Source of the DNA: Oceanirhabdus sp942490885
Lineage (GTDB): Bacteria > Bacillota > Clostridia > Clostridiales > Clostridiaceae
DNA length: 64,000 nt
Reading direction: 5' to 3'
NCBI GenBank assembly: GCA_942490885.1
Contig: CALNYT010000002.1
Coordinates: 3,348,001-3,412,000, forward strand
Shown here piece by piece: positions 1 to 8,722 of the stretch (position 1 is its first letter; each line of letters starts with the position of its first letter). The notes beneath the pieces were generated by a model. The model was not told the origin of the DNA. It saw only the letters and a list, made by a program, of their open reading frames with translations, and did no database searches. The translations under genes were made by a program, and so were the position numbers.

Positions 1-1390
1 AAGTATATTCCTCTGCACTTGCTGAAGTTTCTTGAGCATTTGCCATAGTTTCTTCAGCTATAGCAGATAAATTGTTTATTGCTGCATTAATTTTATTACT
101 AAGCTCTGAAATTTCAGCAATTTCTACATCGACTTTATCTGCCTTAAGTCCTAAATCACTACTCTCACTTTTAATTTTATCTAAAGTCTCTTTTGTCTCT
201 AAGACCAAATCGTTTTGTTTATTATTTATAATAGATAGATCTTCTATTGATTTATTTGACTTTTCAACTTCACTTCTAAGTTCATCAATAATAATAGATA
301 TATCACTTGTTGAAGTTTTACTTTGCTCTGCAAGTTTTCTTACTTCTTCAGCAACTACTGCAAATCCTCGACCTTGCTCTCCAGCACGAGCAGCTTCAAT
401 AGCTGCATTTAATGCTAATAAATTAGTCTGTTCAGCAATATCTGTAATCATTTCTGTTATAAGCCTAATATTATCTGCAGCTTCTTTTAATTTTACTGAA
501 CTACCTAACACTTCCTTATTTTTCTCTTTAATTTCCTCAGATTTGACTGATAAGTCCTCCACAATTTCCATTGCTTGCTGCACTTGCTTTTCATTCAAAC
601 TAGCAGATTCCTTCATCTCTTTAGATATAACTACTGTATGTTCAACTTTGTCCTCAATTTTTTGTATAACTGAAGTTTGAGTTAAAATTTCTTCTGAAGT
701 GTTAGCAGCACCAGCTGAAATTTCTCCAATTGCAGCGGATACCCCTAAAGATGAAACCTTAATTTTTTCAATAATACTATTAACATTATTAGAATTTTCA
801 TTTATTATTTTCACAACTTCTATTATATCGTTTACCATCTGTTGTTGCTTTTCATTAGCCTTCAAAACTTGTTGTCTTTCTTGTTCAGCTTCATTTTTTT
901 TCTTACCTGAAATTTTTGTTACAACAATCATAGTAATACAAAATAGTATGATTATTACAAGTTGCGTTTTCATTGTCTCTTGAACAAATGTATCATTTCT
1001 ATTAATAAAAAACAATATTATATTCGAAATAATTGCTGTAGCACAAGGAAGAATAATATGCCTTACTTCAAGATATATACTTGCTGTTACCACTAAAGGT
1101 ATTATTAATAGACCTCCAAGTTTAATTTGAGAAGCAAAAATAACAGTAAAATATGCTGCTACAAAAAAGGATGATATTATATACATCAACATATTAGTCT
1201 TATTATTTCTTTTATATACCACTGTAGCAATTATAAGCGAAAATATAAAACAGAAAATTGAAATAGACATCATACGCGTACTTATTAAATCATCTTTCAT
1301 ACACACACACAGTGCCCCTGATAATACAATTCCTATTATCCAACATATAATAAGAAAACTCTTATTTAACTCTTTATTATTTTTTTTCAT
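1..1390 (-). CDS. Methyl-accepting chemotaxis protein, C-terminus cut by window edge
   Basis: Chemoreceptor that would signal through CheA/CheW. Reading leftward from ATG 1390 gives a hydrophobic N-terminal region of about five membrane segments (roughly residues 10-165). There is no obvious extracellular sensor or HAMP domain. A cytoplasmic signalling domain follows, and its hairpin tip (RAGEQGRGFAVVAEEVRKLA) is encoded near 330-395. A GGGGGAG ribosome site lies just upstream; ATG 1396 overlaps it, so 1390 is the better start. The end of the protein lies outside the window. The next gene, read rightward, has the same multi-membrane layout, so the two look like a divergent paralogous pair. 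The ligand is unknown. Confidence 0.9.
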   Translation of the reverse strand, partial: MKKNNKELNKSFLIICWIIGIVLSGALCVCMKDDLISTRMMSISIFCFIFSLIIATVVYKRNNKTNMLMYIISSFFVAAYFTVIFASQIKLGGLLIIPLVVTASIYLEVRHIILPCATAIISNIILFFINRNDTFVQETMKTQLVIIILFCITMIVVTKISGKKKNEAEQERQQVLKANEKQQQMVNDIIEVVKIINENSNNVNSIIEKIKVSSLGVSAAIGEISAGAANTSEEILTQTSVIQKIEDKVEHTVVISKEMKESASLNEKQVQQAMEIVEDLSVKSEEIKEKNKEVLGSSVKLKEAADNIRLITEMITDIAEQTNLLALNAAIEAARAGEQGRGFAVVAEEVRKLAEQSKTSTSDISIIIDELRSEVEKSNKSIEDLSIINNKQNDLVLETKETLDKIKSESSDLGLKADKVDVEIAEISELSNKINAAINNLSAIAEETMANAQETSASAEEYT

Positions 1391-1786
1391 TTGCATCTCC
1401 CCCAAACATTATTAAATATTTTTTTTAATGTTCTTTAAAAAACATAAAAAAGTTATTCTTTTCCAACAAATTATATCATATATTTACTTAATATTGTATA
1501 TATTTTATTATTATAGAATCAAATTTTAAAAAATATGATTTGTCATAATAAATAATGTATAATATTTGGGATAATTCTATTATTGTTTTATATTTACATA
1601 AATTTATTTCAAAGATAACATAAAAGAGATTACACAATTCCACAATAAACATTATTTTGACTTTTTTATCAATTTTGGTCATAATATACATGTAGGTATT
1701 ATTAATAACTTCGAATCTTATCGAATTAAAAGGGGTGATATTGAAATATCTAATTTAATATAAAAACTTTTTTTGGGGGCGAGGTA
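1391..1786. other. Intergenic region between divergent chemoreceptor genes
   Basis: Very AT-rich stretch carrying the start regions of both receptors. The rightward gene has a GGGGGCGAGG ribosome site at about 1773-1782. A 67-codon leftward frame at 1488-1691 has no ribosome site or recognisable motif and is not called. I see no clear sigma-D-type motility promoter. Confidence 0.5.
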
Positions 1787-3274
1787 ATGGACAGTAATAG
1801 TTATTATTTAAACGTTAATAAGAAATATAATGATAACCTAGCAAGAATAATGAGTGTATTTATAATGATTATAATGGGGGTTTCAATTTTTTCTGGGATT
1901 ATATTTTCAAATGAAAGTGTAATAAAAGAAGTTATTATTACTTTTATACTTTCATTAGTACTTCTTGGAATAACATATATCGTAAGAAAATTACCTATTA
2001 AAGAGAGTATAATCAGTCATATACTACAAATAGAATTTCAACTTTTTAGTTGGATACTTATTTTCGGTAATACCAATAAAAATAGTGAATGGATTTTTAT
2101 GATAATTCCATTATTTTTATGTGTTAATGTATTAAATGTATGTATAATTTATTATGTCTCTTCTGCTAATATAATTTTACTAATAACATACTTTATACTA
2201 TTCAGAAATGACACTTTTACATTTGAAGTTTTTATAATGAAATTTGTACTTACTTTCTTATGCAGCGTAATAGTGTATATTATTAATATACATTATCGCA
2301 AAAATCTAAAAGAAAATCTTGATAATATAGAAGTAGCTAATGAAAGAAATATAAATAATGAAAAATTAATACAAAGTATGAAAGAGGTAATAAAAGAATT
2401 ATCATCTTTAAAAATAGATGTTGTTGCAAGAGATACTAACAATGCAACAAAAGAAGTAGTTACAGCTATCGGCGAAGTTTCAAGTGCCGCAACAGAACAA
2501 GCATTAACTACTGAGAATGGATTAGAAAAAGCTAATTCTTTAGGCAATAGTATAGAAAAAATAGTATCTTCAATTGAAAATATGAGAGATTTATTTAATG
2601 AATCAAATAATTTTAATGAAAAAGGCTTAGAAGTATCGAAAGAGTTATCAAAAAAGAACATTGTGTCAAGACAATCCATGGAAGAGTTAAATAAAATGAT
2701 TGATAAAGTTGATAAAAGTTCAAATTTAATAGGTAATATTGTAGAAACAATAATATCTATAGCCAACCAAACCAATTTATTAGCATTAAATGCTTCAATT
2801 GAAAGTGCCAGAGCTGGTGAAGCTGGAAGAGGCTTTGCTGTTGTTGCAGAGGAAATACGAAAATTAGCAGAACAAACTTCCAGTTCAACAGAGGAAATAA
2901 AAAAAATCATAACTGAGATTCAAGATAATACTGAGAATGCAGTTAAAAAAATGGAGGTTTCCTTTAATTACATGATGAGCCAATCAGATATTGTAAATGA
3001 AACTGAAAAAATATTTAACCACATATCTGAAAATTCATATAAATTATTGAACAGTATGCAAGTTATTCAGATGGAAAATAGTGAAATGATTGAAGGTAAG
3101 AATGATATCATTAATTATATGGAAAGTATTGCTACTAGTGCAGAAGAAAACTCTGCTTCCTCTGAGGAAATATGTGCAAATTCTTTAAATATACTTAGTT
3201 TAATAAATCAATTTATTGATGAATCTGAAAGATTAGGACAATTATCAAGAAAACTCCAAGAATCAATAAAATAG
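1787..3274 (+). CDS. Methyl-accepting chemotaxis protein with membrane-embedded N-terminus
   Basis: A 495-residue chemoreceptor. Residues about 20-170 form several hydrophobic segments with short connecting loops, so sensing is likely within or close to the membrane. The rest is a helical signalling domain with the conserved tip (LALNASIESARAGEAGRGFA, about residues 330-350). No HAMP domain is apparent. The start ATG has a GGGGGCGAGG ribosome site. It is divergent from a receptor of the same architecture, suggesting duplication. Its partner kinase genes are not in this window. The family assignment is firm; the ligand is unknown. Confidence 0.93.
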   Translation: MDSNSYYLNVNKKYNDNLARIMSVFIMIIMGVSIFSGIIFSNESVIKEVIITFILSLVLLGITYIVRKLPIKESIISHILQIEFQLFSWILIFGNTNKNSEWIFMIIPLFLCVNVLNVCIIYYVSSANIILLITYFILFRNDTFTFEVFIMKFVLTFLCSVIVYIINIHYRKNLKENLDNIEVANERNINNEKLIQSMKEVIKELSSLKIDVVARDTNNATKEVVTAIGEVSSAATEQALTTENGLEKANSLGNSIEKIVSSIENMRDLFNESNNFNEKGLEVSKELSKKNIVSRQSMEELNKMIDKVDKSSNLIGNIVETIISIANQTNLLALNASIESARAGEAGRGFAVVAEEIRKLAEQTSSSTEEIKKIITEIQDNTENAVKKMEVSFNYMMSQSDIVNETEKIFNHISENSYKLLNSMQVIQMENSEMIEGKNDIINYMESIATSAEENSASSEEICANSLNILSLINQFIDESERLGQLSRKLQESIK

Positions 3275-3654
3275 TAAAACCAAGATTTTCATGATAAATA
3301 TTAGTTACTAATGGTGGTTTCTGTTTAGGACAGAAACTCCATTTTTTTTATTATTAATAAGTTTAATTTTCCCAAAAGAATATAAATATCTTTCATCATC
3401 CTTCAAACAGTTTTTCACCCTTCACCATCCAGTTATGTATAATCCTCACCTTCGATTTCGAGCTTTGTTATCCCTATAAAATTAATTTTATGTTAAATAA
3501 GTATTTTATTTCCACAAAACGCTTTATATTATGGTAGACTTATCGTATTATTAATTATGTGTAACCATAATTTGTTAATTAAATATTTACGCTAATATAA
3601 TTACAAAATATGTCTTCAATTATAAATAAAATTAAATTATCAGGGGGTAAAGTT
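3275..3654. other. Intergenic region with terminator
   Basis: Holds the terminator of the preceding receptor (about 3312-3349) and the promoter region of the ABC transporter. The stretch 3360-3600 shows no frame or motif I recognise. Confidence 0.5.
3312..3349 (+). terminator. Rho-independent terminator after the chemoreceptor
   Basis: GTTTCTG and CAGAAAC pair around a seven-base loop, extended outward by TGG/CCA, and are followed by a run of eight T. Confidence 0.75.
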
Positions 3655-4581
3655 ATGGAAACTAAAACAATTCTCAAGGTTTCTAATTTAAGCAAGTCAT
3701 TTGGCAAAAAAAATGTTGTTAAAAACTTAAATTTAGAAGTTGAAAAAGGTGATGTATTCGGTTTTTTAGGTCCAAATGGTGCTGGAAAAACTACAACAAT
3801 TAGAATGATGTTAGGTTTAATCAAAATGAATGAAGGTGAAGTATTAATTAATGGATATAATGTGAAAACTGATTTCACTAAAGCTATCGCCTCTGTTGGT
3901 GCTGTAGTTGAATCACCTAAATTTTACGAATACCTATCTGGCTACGATAATCTTAAATTAATAGCTAACCTTCATAAAGATATATCAAAGGATAGAATTG
4001 ATCAAGTTTTAGAAATCGTAGGAATGAAGAAAAGATCAAAGGATAAAATGAAGACTTATTCCTTAGGAATGAAACAGAGATTAGGTATTGCACGAGCATT
4101 ATTAAATAAACCTAAATTAATAGTTTTAGATGAACCTACAAATGGACTAGATCCTCAGGGGATGGTAGAAGTACGAGAATTAATTATTAGACTTGCTAAA
4201 GAAGAAAATATTACATTCTTTATTTCAACCCACCTGCTTCATGAAGTTGAATTAATGTGCAATAGAGTTGCAATTATTAATCAGGGGGAAACTATTATTC
4301 AAGGAAAAGTATCAGATTTATTAAACAAAGACCACGATTCTATTGAATTAATTACACAAAATAACGAATTAGCAAAAAAATTAATTCAAAAATTAAACTA
4401 TGCAGCACATGTAGAAGATACGGCTAAAGGACTACTAATTACCTTGGAACAGAAAAAATCAGGAGTATTGAACAGTTATTTAAATGAAAACGGAGTAGTT
4501 GTTGAATATCTAATACCTAAAAATCAATCTCTTGAGGAATTCTTTATAGAAACAACAGAAGGAGGGAATAAAATTGCTTAG
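3655..4581 (+). CDS. ABC transporter ATP-binding protein (BcrA/drug-export type)
   Basis: ATPase subunit of a two-gene ABC-2 exporter. The P-loop (GPNGAGKTT), the signature (YSLGMKQRLGIARALL) and Walker B (LIVLDEPTNGLD) are all intact, followed by the switch histidine (STHLLHEVE). The length of 308 residues and C-terminal extension fit the BcrA/NatA group, which exports peptides or ions. The reading frame is open from 3610, but the GGGGG ribosome site at about 3643 points to ATG 3655. The permease gene overlaps its 3' end. The substrate cannot be read from sequence; clostridial homologues often give antimicrobial-peptide tolerance. Confidence 0.92.
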   Translation: METKTILKVSNLSKSFGKKNVVKNLNLEVEKGDVFGFLGPNGAGKTTTIRMMLGLIKMNEGEVLINGYNVKTDFTKAIASVGAVVESPKFYEYLSGYDNLKLIANLHKDISKDRIDQVLEIVGMKKRSKDKMKTYSLGMKQRLGIARALLNKPKLIVLDEPTNGLDPQGMVEVRELIIRLAKEENITFFISTHLLHEVELMCNRVAIINQGETIIQGKVSDLLNKDHDSIELITQNNELAKKLIQKLNYAAHVEDTAKGLLITLEQKKSGVLNSYLNENGVVVEYLIPKNQSLEEFFIETTEGGNKIA

Positions 4582-5308
4582 TTTAATTAAAAACGAACTT
4601 TTTAAAATATTTCATAGTAAAAAAATATATGTTTTTGGTTTCATAATAACTGCCATTGCGATTATTGGAAGTATCGCCATAAAAAAGAATGTATCAGCAT
4701 CTGAAATTAACATTCACTTAATATCTCAATTTATGCTCATGGCACTTATGCAATCAATCATGGTAATATTCAGTGTTGTTCTAATATCTGATATGATTAC
4801 CGATGAATATAAATGCGGTACTTTAAAGCTTCCTATGTTACATCCTGTTTCCAGATTACATTACTTTGCCGCAAAAGTAATTTCAGTATTTATAATTACA
4901 CTATTAATGTTGCTATATACACTAGTTATCTCATATATATTAAACTTAGTTGTTCTTGGAACTGGTGGTGCTGTAAAGGCAACTGAATTTTTAAAAGTAC
5001 TACGATATTATGTTTTATCTACTCTACCACTCCTTGCATTTGATATGATTATTTTCTTTATTGCAATTAATTTGGCTAGCGGTGGTGCTGTCATTGGATT
5101 ATCCTTAGGTTTATATTTCGGACTTCAAATTGCAGGACAATTAATTCAAGGACTTGATAAATATTTAATTACAACTTATATAACATTATTTGTAAATACC
5201 ACTCCTAAGGAGACTTTAATTGAAGGTTTAATTGCAATAGGCATATATTCATTTGTTTTCTATTTAATCAGTAATTTTATTTTTAAAAGAAAAGATATAT
5301 TAGAATAA
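4574..5308 (+). CDS. ABC-2 type permease (BcrB-like)
   Basis: A 244-residue membrane subunit with about six hydrophobic segments and an N-terminal cytoplasmic start (MLSLIKNELFKIFHSKK) typical of ABC-2 permeases. The TTG start at 4574 overlaps the last eight bases of the ATPase gene and sits behind a GAAGGAGGG ribosome site, so the pair should be translationally coupled. It would form the export channel with the preceding ATPase. The substrate is unknown. Confidence 0.88.
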   Translation: MLSLIKNELFKIFHSKKIYVFGFIITAIAIIGSIAIKKNVSASEINIHLISQFMLMALMQSIMVIFSVVLISDMITDEYKCGTLKLPMLHPVSRLHYFAAKVISVFIITLLMLLYTLVISYILNLVVLGTGGAVKATEFLKVLRYYVLSTLPLLAFDMIIFFIAINLASGGAVIGLSLGLYFGLQIAGQLIQGLDKYLITTYITLFVNTTPKETLIEGLIAIGIYSFVFYLISNFIFKRKDILE

Positions 5309-5326
5309 TTAGGACAGAAATTCTAG

Positions 5327-5359
5327 CCATATTTCCCTTTAATCCACCATTATAATATT
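5327..5359 (+). promoter_or_regulatory. Putative forespore (sigma-G-like) promoter of SASP gene 1
   Basis: CCATA, 16 bases, then CATTATAATATT. The -10 matches the CATnnTA pattern known for forespore sigma factors. The same -35/-10 pair with the same 16-base gap precedes the other two SASP genes (35149 and 38875). Confidence 0.6.
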
Positions 5360-5415
5360 GTCCTCCTCAGTACAAACTATTATTATTACAAACCATTATT
5401 AAGGAGGAAAATTTA

Positions 5416-5595
5416 ATGGCTAAAAATTTAGTACCTGAAGCAAAAGAAGGATTAGCAAGATTTAAAATGGAAACAGCTAGCGAACTTGGTGTTACATTTA
5501 CTGAGTACAATGGAAACTTAACATCTAAACAATGCGGTTCAGTTGGTGGAGAAATGGTTAAAAAAATGGTACAGCAATACGAACAAAATCTATAA
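5416..5595 (+). CDS. Alpha/beta-type small acid-soluble spore protein, copy 1
   Basis: A 59-residue DNA-binding spore protein that coats and protects forespore DNA and is digested at germination. It starts MAKNLVPEAKEGLARFKMET and ends in the conserved GSVGGEMVKKMVQQYEQ block. The germination-protease site is expected near METASELG. It carries KQCGSVGG with a cysteine, as in the main C. perfringens SASPs from memory, whereas the other two copies here have AQAGSIGG. An AAGGAGG ribosome site lies nine bases upstream. It is followed by a long palindrome. The family call is firm. Confidence 0.95.
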   Translation: MAKNLVPEAKEGLARFKMETASELGVTFTEYNGNLTSKQCGSVGGEMVKKMVQQYEQNL

Positions 5596-5621
5596 ACTTA
5601 CCATGGGGGAATAGATACATA

Positions 5622-5647
5622 GGGCATGTAGCTTAAGCTACATGCCC
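5622..5647 (+). terminator. Perfect palindrome after SASP gene 1
   Basis: An 11-bp perfect stem (GGGCATGTAGC / GCTACATGCCC) around TTAA. It ends SASP gene 1 and also encodes the last residues and stop of the convergent 2TM gene (stop at 5638). Related GCATG-type hairpins follow SASP copies 2 and 3. The T-run is weak. Confidence 0.65.
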
Positions 5648-6048
5648 TTATGATTCTTCTCTAAAGATTTCTGATTTTTAATTCTATCCATATTCATCTT
5701 AAATACATCATTATTCTTCTGCTCTTCTAATGAATTAATCCCTGCCCTACCTTTTAAATACTCAATCTCTCTTTCTAACTCATTTCCATCTAATGCTTTT
5801 AACTGACTCATAGAAACTACAAAGTGAATACCAAGTCCAATTCCCCATGATAATGCAGTGATAATTGCTGCCATAACTGTTTCAAAAAAGTCCCCTTCAG
5901 CTAATCCTACAACAATGAGTAACAGAGTTAAACATATATTAGTAATTGCATAAATATTTCTATGAACTTTAAAACCTCTCTTAATCTTTAGCCTTTTTTT
6001 AGCCGTTTTAACAATTTCATCCTCTACCCTATTTTTAAATTCATCCAT
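5638..6048 (-). CDS. 2TM domain membrane protein
   Basis: A 136-residue protein with two central hydrophobic segments (about residues 30-48 and 55-80) flanked by charged helices. The N-terminal pattern (KRLKIKRGFKVHRNIYAITN) matches the 2TM domain family, whose members are often found alone or fused to histidine kinases. A GGAGGTAA ribosome site precedes ATG 6048. Its last codons lie inside the SASP palindrome. The function is unknown. Confidence 0.75.
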   Translation of the reverse strand: MDEFKNRVEDEIVKTAKKRLKIKRGFKVHRNIYAITNICLTLLLIVVGLAEGDFFETVMAAIITALSWGIGLGIHFVVSMSQLKALDGNELEREIEYLKGRAGINSLEEQKNNDVFKMNMDRIKNQKSLEKNHKGM

Positions 6049-6469
6049 TTTTCATATTACCTCCTTTTTAAAAATTCATTATCTATCATACTAGATACAC
6101 ATAACCTTTTTATAAGTATATAATATCATAAATTACTATAAAATGTAATTATCCTTGTTTATATATTGACCTTCAACTATGCAAAATTAATAAATTCATC
6201 ATTTCGTTTTTTCGACATTCTTTCATTGATAATATTAGTTGTTTTAAAAACGAATAAATATACACTTTATTCAACGCACTCCCCAAATAATTAGGATTTA
6301 TGGATAATAAGATATTCATTATCATAAATTTCTATTCAGAAATAAATATAACACCTCTTTAGAAAATAAATAATTTGACGAAAATACTAATATGTTTATT
6401 GTTTTCTTAAGAACAATTAAAAAAATTCTAAAATATATATTATATCAAACTAAAGAGGAGTGACACTGT
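6049..6469. other. Intergenic region, divergent starts
   Basis: AT-rich region between the leftward 2TM gene and the rightward Cache receptor. It holds both start regions and, as far as I can see, no further gene, RNA or repeat. Confidence 0.45.
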
Positions 6470-8503
6470 ATGAACTTAAAGAAAAACATTGCCGCTAAAA
6501 TTATTGGAAGTTTTTTAATTATTTCCATTATAATTTTTGCCGCAACAGGATTAGTTGTAAATACATACACAAAAAATAACATCGTTGAAAATGTTAAAGG
6601 TGATTTAAGCTATGAAGCTAAGATTCTTTCTAAAGAAGTTTCATCTTTCTTTGCTGATAAAGCTAAGATTGTCGAGCAGCTTTCAAATGACAAAAATATT
6701 CTTAATTATATGAATGAAGTTAAAATTAAAAGTGAAGCAAGAGGTAATAATAAATATAATGATATAGTACAAACCTTTAAAAATACAAAAGAGAATAATG
6801 ATAATATTGAATATGTTTATTTAGTATTACATGATGCAAATTATATTGTCATCAATGATGAGTGGGAACCTGATTCTGATTGGGACTTACATTCGAGATC
6901 CTGGTATACAGATACTGTTTCTGCAGGAGATTTGTTTTTTACTGAACCATATTATGACGATACTATAGATAATAATGTTCTAACTATAGCAAAGCCGATA
7001 TTCTCAAATGGTAAGCCAATAGGAGCTATTGCTGTAGATATCACTATAGATAATTTATCAAATATTATGGAACAATATAAACTAGGTGACTCAGGATACT
7101 CAATATTAATTGATAATAAAGGAACAATAATCTATCATCCTGATAGTTCAAAAATATTAAATGATAATATGACAGAAATGGAAGGTAAACTTGGAGAAAT
7201 AGGTAAAAAAATGGTTAATGGCGAAAATGGAACAGATGAATATAAATATAATAATGAAGACAAATTCTTTTCATATGCTCCAGTCACTGTTAATGGTTGG
7301 TCAGTCGGAACAAATATAGCAAAGAAAGAAGTTCTTAAGGGCTTAGTTGCATTAAACATCATAATGATTATTGCTTTTACTTCAGGATTAGTACTACTTG
7401 TTCTTGTAGCCTTCTTAATCATTAAATACCTCTTAAAAGAAATTCCTTCTTTATTAGATGTAATAAAGAGAATCTCCCAAGGTGAATTAACAATAAGAGC
7501 TGAGGTAAAGTCAAAGGATGAAATAGGTCAAATAAGTTCAGCAATAAATACAATGGCAGATGAGCTTCAAGGATTAATTCAAGGGATTTCTTTAAATAGT
7601 CAAGAAGTAAGTGCAAGTAGTGAAGAGTTATCAGCTACAATCGAAGAAGTAACTGGACAAATTCAAAGTATAAATGGAAGTACACATGAAATAGCAGCTG
7701 CAATGGAAGAGACAAGTGCAGCTACTGAAGAAATGAATGCTTCTGGATTAGAAATACAGACTATTTTAGATAGATTAAAGAATAAAGCTGTAGAAGGTAA
7801 CACCTTTGCTAAAGAAATTGAAAAAAGTGCTTATAGTATGAAGCTAGATTTTGAAAAGGCTAAAAATGATGCTTTAGTGACTTATAAAGAACAGCAGAAA
7901 TCAATTTTAAATGCAATTGAAGAAGGTAAGATTGTTGAAGAGATAAGTAATATGGCTGATATAATTGCAGACATAGCTGAAAAGACAAACCTCTTATCAT
8001 TGAATGCTGCAATAGAAGCTGCTCGAGCAGGAGAACAAGGAAGAGGTTTTGCCGTTGTTGCTGATGAGGTTTCAAAATTAGCATCACAATCTTCAGAGAC
8101 TGTTACAAATATTCAGCAAACTGTGGGACAAGTTAAAATCGCCTTCCAAAACTTATCCAGTAATTCAAATAATCTTCTTAAATTTATGGATGAAAAAGTA
8201 GTAAGTGATTATAATGTTATTATTGATAGAGCTGAATCTTCATTAAAAGATTCCGAGGAAGTTTCTAGCTTAGTTCTTGACTTATCAACAAATTCAGAAG
8301 AGATATCTTCTTCTGTTGAAGAATTGATAAGAGCAATTGAATCAGTTACAAATACTGTAACTGATGTAACATCTAATATTACAAATATAAGTGAGAATAT
8401 AAATCATACTACAGAAGCTGCTGATGAAGTAGGTAAAGTTGCAGAAACGCAATCTGACTTGGCTCAAGGACTAAATGAAATGGTTAATAAGTTCAAAATT
8501 TAA
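6470..8503 (+). CDS. Methyl-accepting chemotaxis protein with dCache sensor
   Basis: A 677-residue transmembrane chemoreceptor. It has an N-terminal membrane helix (about 8-30), an extracellular double-Cache region (about 35-285, with WYTDTVSAGDLFFTEPYYD and a DITIDNLS segment), a second membrane helix (about 290-320), HAMP (about 320-375), and a signalling domain with the conserved tip (NAAIEAARAGEQGRGFAVV). dCache receptors commonly bind amino acids, amines or small organic acids. A GAGGAG ribosome site lies upstream, and a terminator follows at 8515. The ligand cannot be named. Confidence 0.95.
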   Translation: MNLKKNIAAKIIGSFLIISIIIFAATGLVVNTYTKNNIVENVKGDLSYEAKILSKEVSSFFADKAKIVEQLSNDKNILNYMNEVKIKSEARGNNKYNDIVQTFKNTKENNDNIEYVYLVLHDANYIVINDEWEPDSDWDLHSRSWYTDTVSAGDLFFTEPYYDDTIDNNVLTIAKPIFSNGKPIGAIAVDITIDNLSNIMEQYKLGDSGYSILIDNKGTIIYHPDSSKILNDNMTEMEGKLGEIGKKMVNGENGTDEYKYNNEDKFFSYAPVTVNGWSVGTNIAKKEVLKGLVALNIIMIIAFTSGLVLLVLVAFLIIKYLLKEIPSLLDVIKRISQGELTIRAEVKSKDEIGQISSAINTMADELQGLIQGISLNSQEVSASSEELSATIEEVTGQIQSINGSTHEIAAAMEETSAATEEMNASGLEIQTILDRLKNKAVEGNTFAKEIEKSAYSMKLDFEKAKNDALVTYKEQQKSILNAIEEGKIVEEISNMADIIADIAEKTNLLSLNAAIEAARAGEQGRGFAVVADEVSKLASQSSETVTNIQQTVGQVKIAFQNLSSNSNNLLKFMDEKVVSDYNVIIDRAESSLKDSEEVSSLVLDLSTNSEEISSSVEELIRAIESVTNTVTDVTSNITNISENINHTTEAADEVGKVAETQSDLAQGLNEMVNKFKI

Positions 8504-8514
8504 TTTTCCTTCTT

Positions 8515-8549
8515 AAGGCTTTAGGATCTTTATCCTAAGGTCTTTTTTT
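8515..8549 (+). terminator. Terminator after dCache receptor
   Basis: An 11-bp stem built on TTTAGGAT / ATCCTAAG with a CTTT loop, followed by seven T. Confidence 0.85.
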
Positions 8550-8722
8550 AATGACTCGTAATTTATATTTATTTTTCAGAAAATTATTGTCTTAATTTAG
8601 GAATTAAAAACATAAATATTAGTAAGGTAGAATTATATTCAATTATAAGTTGATAAGACTATTTTCTTTCGTAATCTCATCAACTGGTAATTCTTTCTAC
8701 TTCAAAGGAGGTATGCAAATAT

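Noticed and set aside
72..983. Two rightward frames
   Set aside because: They are antisense to the chemoreceptor signalling domain, whose conserved tip reads clearly on the other strand.
1488..1691. 67-codon leftward frame
   Set aside because: Very AT-rich, no ribosome site, no motif; lies in a divergent promoter region.
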